DNA of 64,000 bases from Roseateles subflavus (GTDB lineage: Bacteria; Pseudomonadota; Gammaproteobacteria; Burkholderiales; Burkholderiaceae_C). A model generated the notes under the pieces. The model did no database searches and had not been told where the DNA came from. It was given only the letters and a program-made list of their open reading frames with translations. Positions 8,143-15,765 of this stretch are shown here, in pieces; positions within the stretch are counted from its first letter, which is position 1; the number at the start of each line of letters is the position of its first letter. A program made the position numbers and the translations under genes. The stretch lies in assembly GCF_030285365.1 (NCBI RefSeq), contig NZ_JASVDS010000001.1:62001-126000 (forward strand), written 5' to 3'.

Positions 8143-8652
8143 TCAGCTCTCCAGCGCCCGGATGCAGGCCACCTTGCCCTGGTGCTTGCCCTCGTAGGAG
8201 CGCACCATGCCGTCGCACAGCAGGTTGCTTTCCGCCACGGAGACGCCCCAGACGATCATCCGGATCTCGCGCTCGACGCGCGCGCCGCGGCTCATGCTGA
8301 GGTAGGTGACGTTCGTCGGCAGGTCATCGAACAGCGCCAGCTGACGGGGCGTGAGCTGGCGGGTGCAGTCGGCGGACTTGACGGTCATCGGCACGGAGAC
8401 CTTGCCGAAGAGCTGCTGCAGCTGGTTCCGGTCCTTCTCGCATTCCCCGTAGCTGGCCGTCTTGACGAAGACCACCTGCTCGAGGGTGCGGCCCTGGATC
8501 ACCATGTCGACGTGCATTTCGGCGTAGACCGGGTCCTTGATGACCGCCGGCCCGCCCGGCTGGAAGCGGTCCCAGGCGAACTTGCCGGCGGCGAGCACCG
8601 CCAGCAGGCCGAGCACCTGCACGACGGTCATGTGTCTGATGGCACCAATCAT
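8143..8652 (-). CDS. Hypothetical membrane-anchored protein
   Basis: A 169-residue protein with one N-terminal hydrophobic helix (TVVQVLGLLAVLAAG) and the rest presumably periplasmic. Four cysteines (in GECEKD, ADCTRQ, LLCDGM and VACIRA) could form two disulfides. AGGAGGAAAG precedes the ATG. I do not recognise the family. It lies 157 bp upstream of the HlyD-type adaptor on the same strand, so it may be the first gene of the RiPP operon, or may simply be adjacent. No catalytic motif is visible. Confidence 0.7.
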   Translation of the reverse strand: MIGAIRHMTVVQVLGLLAVLAAGKFAWDRFQPGGPAVIKDPVYAEMHVDMVIQGRTLEQVVFVKTASYGECEKDRNQLQQLFGKVSVPMTVKSADCTRQLTPRQLALFDDLPTNVTYLSMSRGARVEREIRMIVWGVSVAESNLLCDGMVRSYEGKHQGKVACIRALES

Positions 8653-8736
8653 GGCTTTCCTCCTCTGGATCGTTCTTGTGGATATCGCGCCGGCCTCGCA
8701 GGTCGCGGGCAGACGGCCCGCACTATGCCACCGACG

Positions 8737-8767
8737 AAAAAAAAGACCCGGCCCATCATGGGCCGGG
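8737..8767 (-). terminator. Intrinsic terminator for the minus-strand gene ending at 8950
   Basis: A perfect 9-bp stem, CCCGGCCCA (8747-8755) with TGGGCCGGG (8759-8767), closes a three-base loop. Read on the minus strand it is followed by eight T residues (complement of 8737-8744). It ends transcription arriving from the gene at 8950-9726 and separates it from the hypothetical gene at 8652. The remaining 180 bp between the terminator and 8950 hold nothing I recognise. Confidence 0.85.
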
Positions 8768-8949
8768 CCTTCTTCACTTCTCCCCGAGCAGTGCCAGACG
8801 CACCGCGCGATCCTCGTTGCTTTCTCTTCAGCCGTGAGGGCCTCCCTGTGTCGGGCGGTCCCTCTTGTTCGAGTCCCGGCACGTTATCCCATCTTCCCGG
8901 GACAGACACCTGACAGATCTTGCAGGTTGCCAAAGGTTTGGCCCTTGAA

Positions 8950-9726
8950 TTAGCCGTGGCTGCCCTGCGATTGGGCGGGTGCCGTCGCTTCGGCCGGAGC
9001 CAGGCTCTTGATGACCTCGCCGCGCTCGTCGAGGAAGTCGAAGACCGTCTTGCCGGCTTCCGTCACGTAGATCATGAGCCGCGGGCGCCCCTTGCCATCC
9101 GACAGGATGAGCGCCGACGACCTGCCCGCCGTCTTGCCCAGGAAGAGCCGGTCCGTCTGGGCACCGCCAGCGGCCTCCCACTGCTGCTTGAGGGCGTCCC
9201 GGGCCGGGCCGGGCGGCGTGGCCTGCATGGCCTTCCAGTGCGGCTCATAGTCCTTGGCGAGACCGCGGTCAAACACCCGCAGGCCGGTGTAGAGATGGCC
9301 TTCCCGCTCGTAGTAGCCCAGCGCCATCTGCTGGTCGCCTCCAAAGCGGTCCATGGAGAAATGCATGCCCTGCTCGGGCGGACCCTGGACGCCCGACGCC
9401 CCCTGGACGCCCGGGCGCCCCGACCAGAGCATGCCGCCGCTTTCGTCGCCCACGCTGTTGTAGAAGATGATCCCCGCCGTGTGGCGGTGGTCCGGCGCCT
9501 CCTGCCCTTCCGCCACGACACCCGGCAACCGATGCCTGTTGGCGATGACCAGCTCCCGCTGCCCGTCGGCCGTCACCAGGTTGATGCGCTCCACGTCGAT
9601 CTCCTGGAAGTGCACCTTGGCCGGGGCGGCCGCCAGGGCCAGCAGGGCCGTCGCCAGCAGCAGCCCCAGCTTGAGCAGGCGGTTCTGGCTCTCCAGCGCC
9701 TGCACCCTCGTTGTCTCTTGCGTCAT
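8950..9726 (-). CDS. Hypothetical protein with N-terminal membrane anchor
   Basis: A 258-residue protein. One N-terminal hydrophobic segment (LLKLGLLLATALLALAAAPA) is followed by a soluble domain with alternating beta-like motifs such as ERINLVTADGQRELVIANRH and LFLGKTAGRSSALILSDGKG. A small GVQGASGVQGPP stretch looks like a short collagen-type turn. I recognise the general pattern from uncharacterised bacterial proteins but know no function. GGAGGAG precedes the ATG at 9726; the upstream GTG at 9741 would place that ribosome site inside the gene, so it was rejected. Confidence 0.75.
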   Translation of the reverse strand: MTQETTRVQALESQNRLLKLGLLLATALLALAAAPAKVHFQEIDVERINLVTADGQRELVIANRHRLPGVVAEGQEAPDHRHTAGIIFYNSVGDESGGMLWSGRPGVQGASGVQGPPEQGMHFSMDRFGGDQQMALGYYEREGHLYTGLRVFDRGLAKDYEPHWKAMQATPPGPARDALKQQWEAAGGAQTDRLFLGKTAGRSSALILSDGKGRPRLMIYVTEAGKTVFDFLDERGEVIKSLAPAEATAPAQSQGSHG

Positions 9727-10115
9727 CGCCAGCTCCTCCACTGATCCAGGACGTCATGGATGTGGCGCCGGATGCTAGCCCAAGACACCGCGCACCGCTC
9801 CCCGGGGGGCCGCCTGGCCGCGGGTGTCTGCCGGCCACGAGACACGGGATTTCCCCATCAACGCAAGTTGCCGATCACAACAATTCGCGAAAGTGGCAAT
9901 TTTGGAAATGAACGTTCCGTGCATAACGCCATCAGCGCAAAGTTAGAAAAGACAGACACCCCCTCTTTCCCTACACTCCCTCCCCGGCCCATACTGCAGC
10001 CATCCCCCGGAAGGTCCGGCGGCCACAAGCCGCACGCGCAAGCGCCTCCTGATGCGAGGTGCTGCCGGATCTGGTCCGTCCCCTCTTCGGCACCCCCTCT
10101 CGGAGTCCCCCTCGC
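9727..10115. other. Non-coding divergent spacer upstream of the indolepyruvate oxidoreductase
   Basis: 389 bp between divergent genes. The stretch 9860-9960 is clearly more AT-rich than its surroundings and carries TTGCC (9868-9872) facing GGCAA (9895-9899) with a 22-bp spacer, a possible regulator site. No small gene or structured RNA was recognised. Confidence 0.5.
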
Positions 10116-13100
10116 ATGAACGCACCGCTGCCCGAACACATCCTGCGCGCGCTGGAAAAGGTCACCCTCGACGACAAGTACGCGCTCGACCGCGGTCGCG
10201 CCTTCATGAGCGGGGTCCAGGCCCTGGTGCGCCTGCCCATGCTGCAGCGCACGCGCGACGCGATGAACGGCCTGAACACCGCCGGCTTCGTCTCGGGCTA
10301 CCGCGGTTCGCCGCTGGGCGGCTACGACCAGGCCCTGATGGCCGCCAAGAAGCACCTGGCCAAGCAGAACATCGTGTTCCAGCCGGGCGTCAACGAGGAG
10401 CTGGGCGCCACCGCCGTGTGGGGCACGCAGCAGCTGGACCTGTTCAAGGAGAAGGCGAAGTTCGACGGCGTCTTCGGCCTCTGGTACGGCAAGGGCCCGG
10501 GCGTGGACCGCTGCATCGACGTCTTCAAGCACGCCAACATGGCCGGCACGTCCAAGCACGGCGGCGTGATCGCCATCGCGGGTGACGACCACATTTCCAA
10601 GAGCTCCACCGCCGCCCACCAGAGCGACCACGTCTTCAAGGCCGCGGGCTTCCCGGTGTTCTTCCCGTCCAGCGTGCAGGACATCCTGGACATGGGCCTG
10701 CATGCGATCGCCATGAGCCGCTTCTCGGGCCTGTGGTCCGGCATGAAGACCATCCAGGAGATCGTGGAGTCGGGCGCCAGCGTCAGCGTGGACCCGGACC
10801 GCGTCAACATCATCACGCCGGACGACTTCCCCATGCCGGCCGGCGGCCTGCACATCCGCTGGCCGGATCCGCCCCTGGACCAGGAAGCGCGGATGATGGA
10901 CCACAAGTGGTACGCCGCCCTGGCCTATGTGCGCGCCAACAAGCTCAACTACAACGTCATCGCCACGCCGAACGACCGCCTGGGCCTGATCGCCTCGGGC
11001 AAGGCCTGGAACGACACCCGCCAGGCGCTGCACGACCTGGGCCTCGATGACGACACCTGCCGCCGTCTGGGCATCCGCCTGCACAAGGTCAATGTGGTGT
11101 GGCCGCTGGAGGCCAACATCACCCGCGACTTCGCGACCGGCCTGCAGGAGATCCTCGTGATCGAGGAGAAGCGCCAGGTCATCGAATACCAGATCAAGGA
11201 GCAGCTCTACAACTGGCGCTCGGACGTGCGCCCGCACGTGCTGGGCAAGTTCGACGACGACGGCCAGTCCGGTGGCGAGTGGGGCCTGCCCAACCCGAGC
11301 GGCAACTGGCTGCTGCGCCCGCAGGCCGACCTGACCCCGGCCATCATCGCCCGCGCCATCGCCAAGCGTCTGAAGAAGCTGGGCGTGGATGCCGACATCG
11401 CCGCCCGCCTGGATGCGCGCGTGGCCGTGATCGACGCCAAGGAGAGCGCGCTGAAGGCCGAGGAGAAGGCCGCCGGCGGCGCCGACCGCACGCCCTGGTT
11501 CTGCTCCGGCTGCCCGCACAACACCTCCACCCGCGTGCCCGAAGGCTCGCGCGCCGTGGGCGGCATCGGCTGCCACTACATGGTCACCTGGATGCCGGGC
11601 CGCAACACCGCGACCTTCACGCAGATGGGCGGCGAGGGCGTGCCCTGGACCGGCCAGCAGTGGTTCACGAACGAGAAGCACATCTTCTCGAACCTCGGTG
11701 ACGGCACCTACTTCCACTCGGGCATCCTGGCCATCCGCCAGAGCATCGCCTCGGGCGTGAACATCACCTACAAGATCCTCTACAACGACGCCGTCGCCAT
11801 GACGGGCGGCCAGCAGGTCGGCGAGCGCGCCGAAGGCCACACGGTGCTGCAGATCATGCAGAGCCTGATCTCCGAAGGCGTGAAGAAGCTGGTGATCGTC
11901 ACGGACGAGCCGGAGAAGTACAACGGCGTGGCGCTGATCGCTGGCGTCACCGTGCACCACCGCGACGAGCTGGACGCCCTCCAGCGTCAGTTCCGCGAGA
12001 TCGCCGGCACCACGGCCATCATCTACGACCAGACCTGCGCCACCGAGAAGCGCCGCCGCCGCAAGCGGGGCAAGCTGGTCGACCCGGCCAAGCGCACCGT
12101 CATCAACGAGCTGGTCTGCGAGGGCTGCGGCGACTGCTCGATCCAGTCCAACTGCCTCTCCATCGAACCGCTGGAAACCGACTTCGGCCGCAAGCGCCAG
12201 ATCAACCAGAACACCTGCAACAAGGACTTCAGCTGCGTGAAGGGCTTCTGCCCGAGCTTCGTCACCATCGAAGGCGGCGAGCTGAAGAAGCCGAAGAAGG
12301 ACAAGCGCATCTCGCCGTTTGACGCCAAGCTCGGCGCCCTGCCCGACCCCGTCATCCCCAACGCCACCGAGGCCTGGGGCATCGTCGTGGCCGGCGTCGG
12401 CGGCACGGGCGTGATCACCATCGGCCAGCTGCTGGGCATGGCCGCCCACCTGGAAGGCAAGGGCGTCATCACGCAGGACGCCGCGGGCCTGGCCCAGAAG
12501 GGCGGCGCGACCTGGAGCCACATCCAGATCGCCAACAAGGCGGAAGACATCCACTGCACCAAGGTCGGCACGGCCGAGGCGCAGCTGGTGATCGCCTGCG
12601 ATTCCATCGTGGCCGCCAACAAGACCACGCTGGCCGTCATGCGCGAGGGCCGCACCTTCGTCGCGCTGAACACGCACGGCTCGCCCACCGCGACGCTGGT
12701 GAACAACGCCGACTGGTCCTTCCCCGGCGCCTCCTGCGAGGCGGCCGTGGCCAAGGCCGTGGGCGCCGATCACTTCCGCGCCTTCGACGCGGAAGACGTG
12801 GCCGTCAAGCTGCTGGGCGACTCGCTCTACACCAACCCGCTGATGCTGGGCTACGCCTGGCAGCAGGGTCGCGTGCCCCTGAGCTACGCCGCGCTGATGC
12901 GCGCCATCGAGCTCAACGGCGTGCAGATCGACAACAACAAGGCCGCCTTCGAATGGGGCCGCCGCTGCGCCAACGACCTGGCCGGCGTGCAATCGCTGTT
13001 CGCCGCGCAGCAGGTCATCAACATCGTCAAGCGCGACAGCCTGGACGAGATGATCACCAAGCGCGTCGCCTTCCTGACGGACTACCAGAACGCCGCCTAT

Positions 13101-13667
13101 GCCGCGCAGTACCAGGCCTTTGTCGAGAAGGTCCGGGCCGCCGAGCAGCCGCTGAACAGCACGCGCCTCGCCGAGGCCGTGGCCCGCTACCTGTTCAAGG
13201 TGATGGCCTACAAGGACGAGTACGAAGTCGCCCGCCTGCACAGCGACAAGAAGTTCGCCGAGAAGATCGCGTCGCAGTTCGAGGGCGACTACAAGATCGT
13301 CCATCACCTGGCCCCGCCGCTGTTCGCCAAGAAGAACGAGAAGGGCGAGCTGGTGAAGCAGCAGATGGGCGGCTGGATCCGTCCGGCCTTCGGCATCCTC
13401 GCCAAGCTCAAGGGCCTGCGCGGCACGGCGCTGGACCTCTTCGGCTACACCGCCGAGCGCAAGATGGAACGCCAGCTGATCCAGGACTACCGCGCCAGCA
13501 TCGAGCAGCTGCTGGCCAAGGGCCTGACCGCCGAGCGCCTGGCCCTGGCGACCGACATCGCGCGCATCCCCGAGGAGATCCGCGGCTATGGCCACGTGAA
13601 GGAGCGCCACGTCCACGCGGCCCGCGCCAAGTGGGACGGCCTGATGAAGCAGTGGCAGGCGGCCTGA
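10116..13667 (+). CDS. Indolepyruvate ferredoxin oxidoreductase, fused single-chain form
   Basis: A 1183-residue enzyme that oxidatively decarboxylates aryl-pyruvates (indolepyruvate, phenylpyruvate) to the acyl-CoA in aromatic amino acid degradation, using thiamine pyrophosphate and an iron-sulfur cluster. The alpha part runs from the N-terminus and includes the TPP region with FCSGCPHNTSTRVPEG near residue 465. A basic CATEKRRRRKRGK stretch precedes a cysteine cluster (CEGCGDCSIQSNC, about residues 667-680) for Fe-S binding. The gamma domain begins near residue 755 with VAGVGGTGVITIGQLLGMAA. The ATG at 10116 gives MNAPLPEHILRALEK; an upstream in-frame start has no support. Separate-subunit IorA/IorB enzymes are known in anaerobes, and the fused form is common in Proteobacteria. 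It appears monocistronic. Confidence 0.93.
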   Translation: MNAPLPEHILRALEKVTLDDKYALDRGRAFMSGVQALVRLPMLQRTRDAMNGLNTAGFVSGYRGSPLGGYDQALMAAKKHLAKQNIVFQPGVNEELGATAVWGTQQLDLFKEKAKFDGVFGLWYGKGPGVDRCIDVFKHANMAGTSKHGGVIAIAGDDHISKSSTAAHQSDHVFKAAGFPVFFPSSVQDILDMGLHAIAMSRFSGLWSGMKTIQEIVESGASVSVDPDRVNIITPDDFPMPAGGLHIRWPDPPLDQEARMMDHKWYAALAYVRANKLNYNVIATPNDRLGLIASGKAWNDTRQALHDLGLDDDTCRRLGIRLHKVNVVWPLEANITRDFATGLQEILVIEEKRQVIEYQIKEQLYNWRSDVRPHVLGKFDDDGQSGGEWGLPNPSGNWLLRPQADLTPAIIARAIAKRLKKLGVDADIAARLDARVAVIDAKESALKAEEKAAGGADRTPWFCSGCPHNTSTRVPEGSRAVGGIGCHYMVTWMPGRNTATFTQMGGEGVPWTGQQWFTNEKHIFSNLGDGTYFHSGILAIRQSIASGVNITYKILYNDAVAMTGGQQVGERAEGHTVLQIMQSLISEGVKKLVIVTDEPEKYNGVALIAGVTVHHRDELDALQRQFREIAGTTAIIYDQTCATEKRRRRKRGKLVDPAKRTVINELVCEGCGDCSIQSNCLSIEPLETDFGRKRQINQNTCNKDFSCVKGFCPSFVTIEGGELKKPKKDKRISPFDAKLGALPDPVIPNATEAWGIVVAGVGGTGVITIGQLLGMAAHLEGKGVITQDAAGLAQKGGATWSHIQIANKAEDIHCTKVGTAEAQLVIACDSIVAANKTTLAVMREGRTFVALNTHGSPTATLVNNADWSFPGASCEAAVAKAVGADHFRAFDAEDVAVKLLGDSLYTNPLMLGYAWQQGRVPLSYAALMRAIELNGVQIDNNKAAFEWGRRCANDLAGVQSLFAAQQVINIVKRDSLDEMITKRVAFLTDYQNAAYAAQYQAFVEKVRAAEQPLNSTRLAEAVARYLFKVMAYKDEYEVARLHSDKKFAEKIASQFEGDYKIVHHLAPPLFAKKNEKGELVKQQMGGWIRPAFGILAKLKGLRGTALDLFGYTAERKMERQLIQDYRASIEQLLAKGLTAERLALATDIARIPEEIRGYGHVKERHVHAARAKWDGLMKQWQAA

Positions 13668-13690
13668 CCCGTCCCTGATCCGGCACCATG

Positions 13691-13730
13691 AAAAAAGCCC
13701 GCAAGCCGAAAGGCCTGCGGGCTTTGTCTT
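13691..13730. terminator. Bidirectional intrinsic terminator between convergent genes
   Basis: AAAGCCCGCA (13694-13703) pairs with TGCGGGCTTT (13716-13725). The interior has a further GCC-GAAA-GGC tetraloop stem. A-run and T-run flanks make it usable in both directions. It lies between the ends of the indolepyruvate oxidoreductase (13667) and the S41 peptidase (13777). Confidence 0.88.
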
Positions 13731-13776
13731 TGGCGGGACCGGCGCCGTGCGGGCGGCCGGCCCGTGCGCCGAGGAC

Positions 13777-15378
13777 TCAGCGCGGCAGTCGGAAGGCGTT
13801 GCTGCGCAGCGGCGAGCGCTTGAACTCCAGCGCCTTGTCGCCCGGACGGGGCTTCACGCTCGCCGGGCGCATGCCAACGGGCTGTGCCGGGCAGGTGCCG
13901 GTGATGCGGTGCTGCAGGGCCGCCGCCAGCATGGCCTCGCCGGGGTTGGCGAGCTCGCGGGAGAGGTCGTCGTTCACCACGCAGCCGGCCACGCCCGTCG
14001 GGCCCTGGCCCGCCGGCACGAAACCGTCGGCGTAGTCACCGAAGCCCTTGTGGTTGACGCCACCGAACTCGATCGGGAAGTACGAATTGCCGCAGTTGTC
14101 CTTGGCCGTGAAACCATAGGGCTTGCCGCAGGTCTTGCCGCCGATCAGCACCACCTCGACATCCACGCCGCGCAGGCCGTTGATGAAGGCCTCGCTCGCG
14201 GAGCAGGTGCCGCTCTGCGCCAGCACGTAGACGCGCTTGAGGTTCAGCGCCGGCAGCGGCTGCTCGTTGGTGCAGCGGAAGTTGGCGTCGAGGATGCAGG
14301 ACGTGTTGTAGAAGGGCGTGGCGTCGCCCTCCGTGGCCTGGCGCAGGCTGTTGTAGCGGCTGCGCTCGAAGTCCTTGCCGTTCGTCTGCTGCGCGCCGGC
14401 CACCATGTAGGCCAGCTGCGAGGCCATGAAGAGCAGGCCGCCGCCGTTGTAGCGCAGGTCCACCACCAGGTCCGAGACGCGGGCCTGCTGGAAGCGCGTC
14501 ATGGCCTGGATGAGCTGGATCTCCCCCTTGGCGATGTGCGTGTTGAAGACCATGTGGCCGACCTTGCGGCCGTCGCTGGCGGTGATGATCTCGTCCAGCG
14601 TGACCGGCTGGTTCTCGACCTCGGCGCTGGCCAGGCTGACCTGCACGTTCGGGGCGCCGGCGCGGCTGAAGACGAAGTCGTAGCGCTTGCCGAGCCGGTC
14701 AGGGCTCAGCATGTCGTTGAGCGCATCGATGCCGGCGCTGTCATTGGTGTCGGCCGACACGCCGTTGACCGTGACGAGCGTGTCCCCGCGCTTCAGGCCC
14801 GCCGATTGCGCCGGGCTGCCCGGCATCACGTAGGCGACGCGGATGCCGCGCGGCGGCGTGGGCGAGCCGAAGGTCCATTCGATGCCGAAGCCCGCGTCCA
14901 CGCCGGCCTGCGTCATCTGCTGCCACTTGGCGGTCGAGATCATGAAGCTGAAGCGGTCCTGGCGCGCGCCGCTGGCCGTCCGCACCGGGCTGCGCAGGGC
15001 GTCGAAGTAGGCCTCCAGCGAGCCCTGAACGTCCCCGACGTTGCTGAACATCGCCTCGTTCGCGTTGACGTTCGGCACGGCCTCGCGCCACAGGTAGGCC
15101 TCGTCGAAGTAGGAGCGCATCCAGCGCTTCTCGGTGGTGAGGCTGCCGGTGCGGCTGCCCGGCGACGCCAGCGCGTTCTCGGGGGCGCACTGCTGCGCGT
15201 AGCTCGCGCTGGGCTGCAGCGGGCCGGTGTCCGCGGGCGGGACCGGCGTGGGGTCCGCCGGCAGCTGGCCGAACACGGGCGTGCCCGAATTGGCAGCACC
15301 GCCGCCGCAGCCGCTCAGCAAGCCGCCGAGGCTCAACGCCGCGACCAGCGCGGTCCCTGTCCATCCTGTTCTATTCAT
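13777..15378 (-). CDS. S41 family peptidase, PDZ-containing lipoprotein
   Basis: A 533-residue C-terminal-processing-type serine protease. The lipoprotein signal MNRTGWTGTALVAALSLGGL ends in a lipobox with the modified cysteine at residue 24. A PDZ domain follows (GIRVAYVMPGSPAQSAGLKR, GDTLVTVNGV), then the S41 core with DLVVDLRYNGGGLLFMASQL, the nucleophile region AQSGTCSASEAFINGL near residue 390, and GGKTCGKPYGF carrying the expected general-base lysine. Several cysteine pairs suggest disulfides outside the cytoplasm. AGGAGG precedes the ATG at 15378; the long in-frame upstream extension lacks a signal and was rejected. It is divergent from a large lipoprotein. Confidence 0.9.
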   Translation of the reverse strand: MNRTGWTGTALVAALSLGGLLSGCGGGAANSGTPVFGQLPADPTPVPPADTGPLQPSASYAQQCAPENALASPGSRTGSLTTEKRWMRSYFDEAYLWREAVPNVNANEAMFSNVGDVQGSLEAYFDALRSPVRTASGARQDRFSFMISTAKWQQMTQAGVDAGFGIEWTFGSPTPPRGIRVAYVMPGSPAQSAGLKRGDTLVTVNGVSADTNDSAGIDALNDMLSPDRLGKRYDFVFSRAGAPNVQVSLASAEVENQPVTLDEIITASDGRKVGHMVFNTHIAKGEIQLIQAMTRFQQARVSDLVVDLRYNGGGLLFMASQLAYMVAGAQQTNGKDFERSRYNSLRQATEGDATPFYNTSCILDANFRCTNEQPLPALNLKRVYVLAQSGTCSASEAFINGLRGVDVEVVLIGGKTCGKPYGFTAKDNCGNSYFPIEFGGVNHKGFGDYADGFVPAGQGPTGVAGCVVNDDLSRELANPGEAMLAAALQHRITGTCPAQPVGMRPASVKPRPGDKALEFKRSPLRSNAFRLPR

Positions 15379-15765
15379 CCATCCTCCTGCTGTGGGCGGG
15401 GCGTTCGCCAGGCCCCCGATTCGTTCCGCCGGGGTCGCGGCGTCCACCGCCTGGCGCCGGCCAGGCCGCACGCAGACGAGACGGCCGCCCCCCTGGCGCC
15501 GGCCGCCATTTTGCGCGACGGGAACACCGCCGGACGCCACGGGATGCCGGCGCGTGCGTGAAAGCCACGGGTTTCCGCTAAGGGGGATGCCCCTGATCAG
15601 CAATCTGCAGCAACAAATGCCGGGGATCTCTGGCGCTACGCTCCCTGGCACTTGCGCGATCTGCGCCCAGACGACGCCCGGCCCGGAGCTAGGCGGCGCA
15701 GGACCGGGCCCCTGGGGAGGGCGCCCGCCCGGCCCGTATCAGGGCCCCACGGAGGAGATGCTTCG
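15379..15765. other. Divergent intergenic spacer between two lipoprotein genes
   Basis: 387 bp carrying the promoters of the S41 peptidase and the large lipoprotein. Open frames here are extensions of the flanking genes without protein-like composition. No repeat, RNA or clear operator was recognised. Confidence 0.4.

Noticed and set aside
8860-8900. A tRNA-like T-loop motif (GTTCGAGTC) in the 8.9 kb gap
   Set aside because: The flanking bases do not form a T-arm stem and no acceptor, D or anticodon arm can be built around it.
8649-8933. A 94-codon minus-strand frame containing a CKIC motif
   Set aside because: It runs through the intrinsic terminator at 8737-8767 and has no ribosome site or recognisable domain.
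9858-13616. A 1252-codon minus-strand frame opposite the indolepyruvate oxidoreductase
   Set aside because: It is a mirror of a clearly recognised gene; its His/Gln/Arg/Val-rich composition is typical of antisense frames in high-GC genes.
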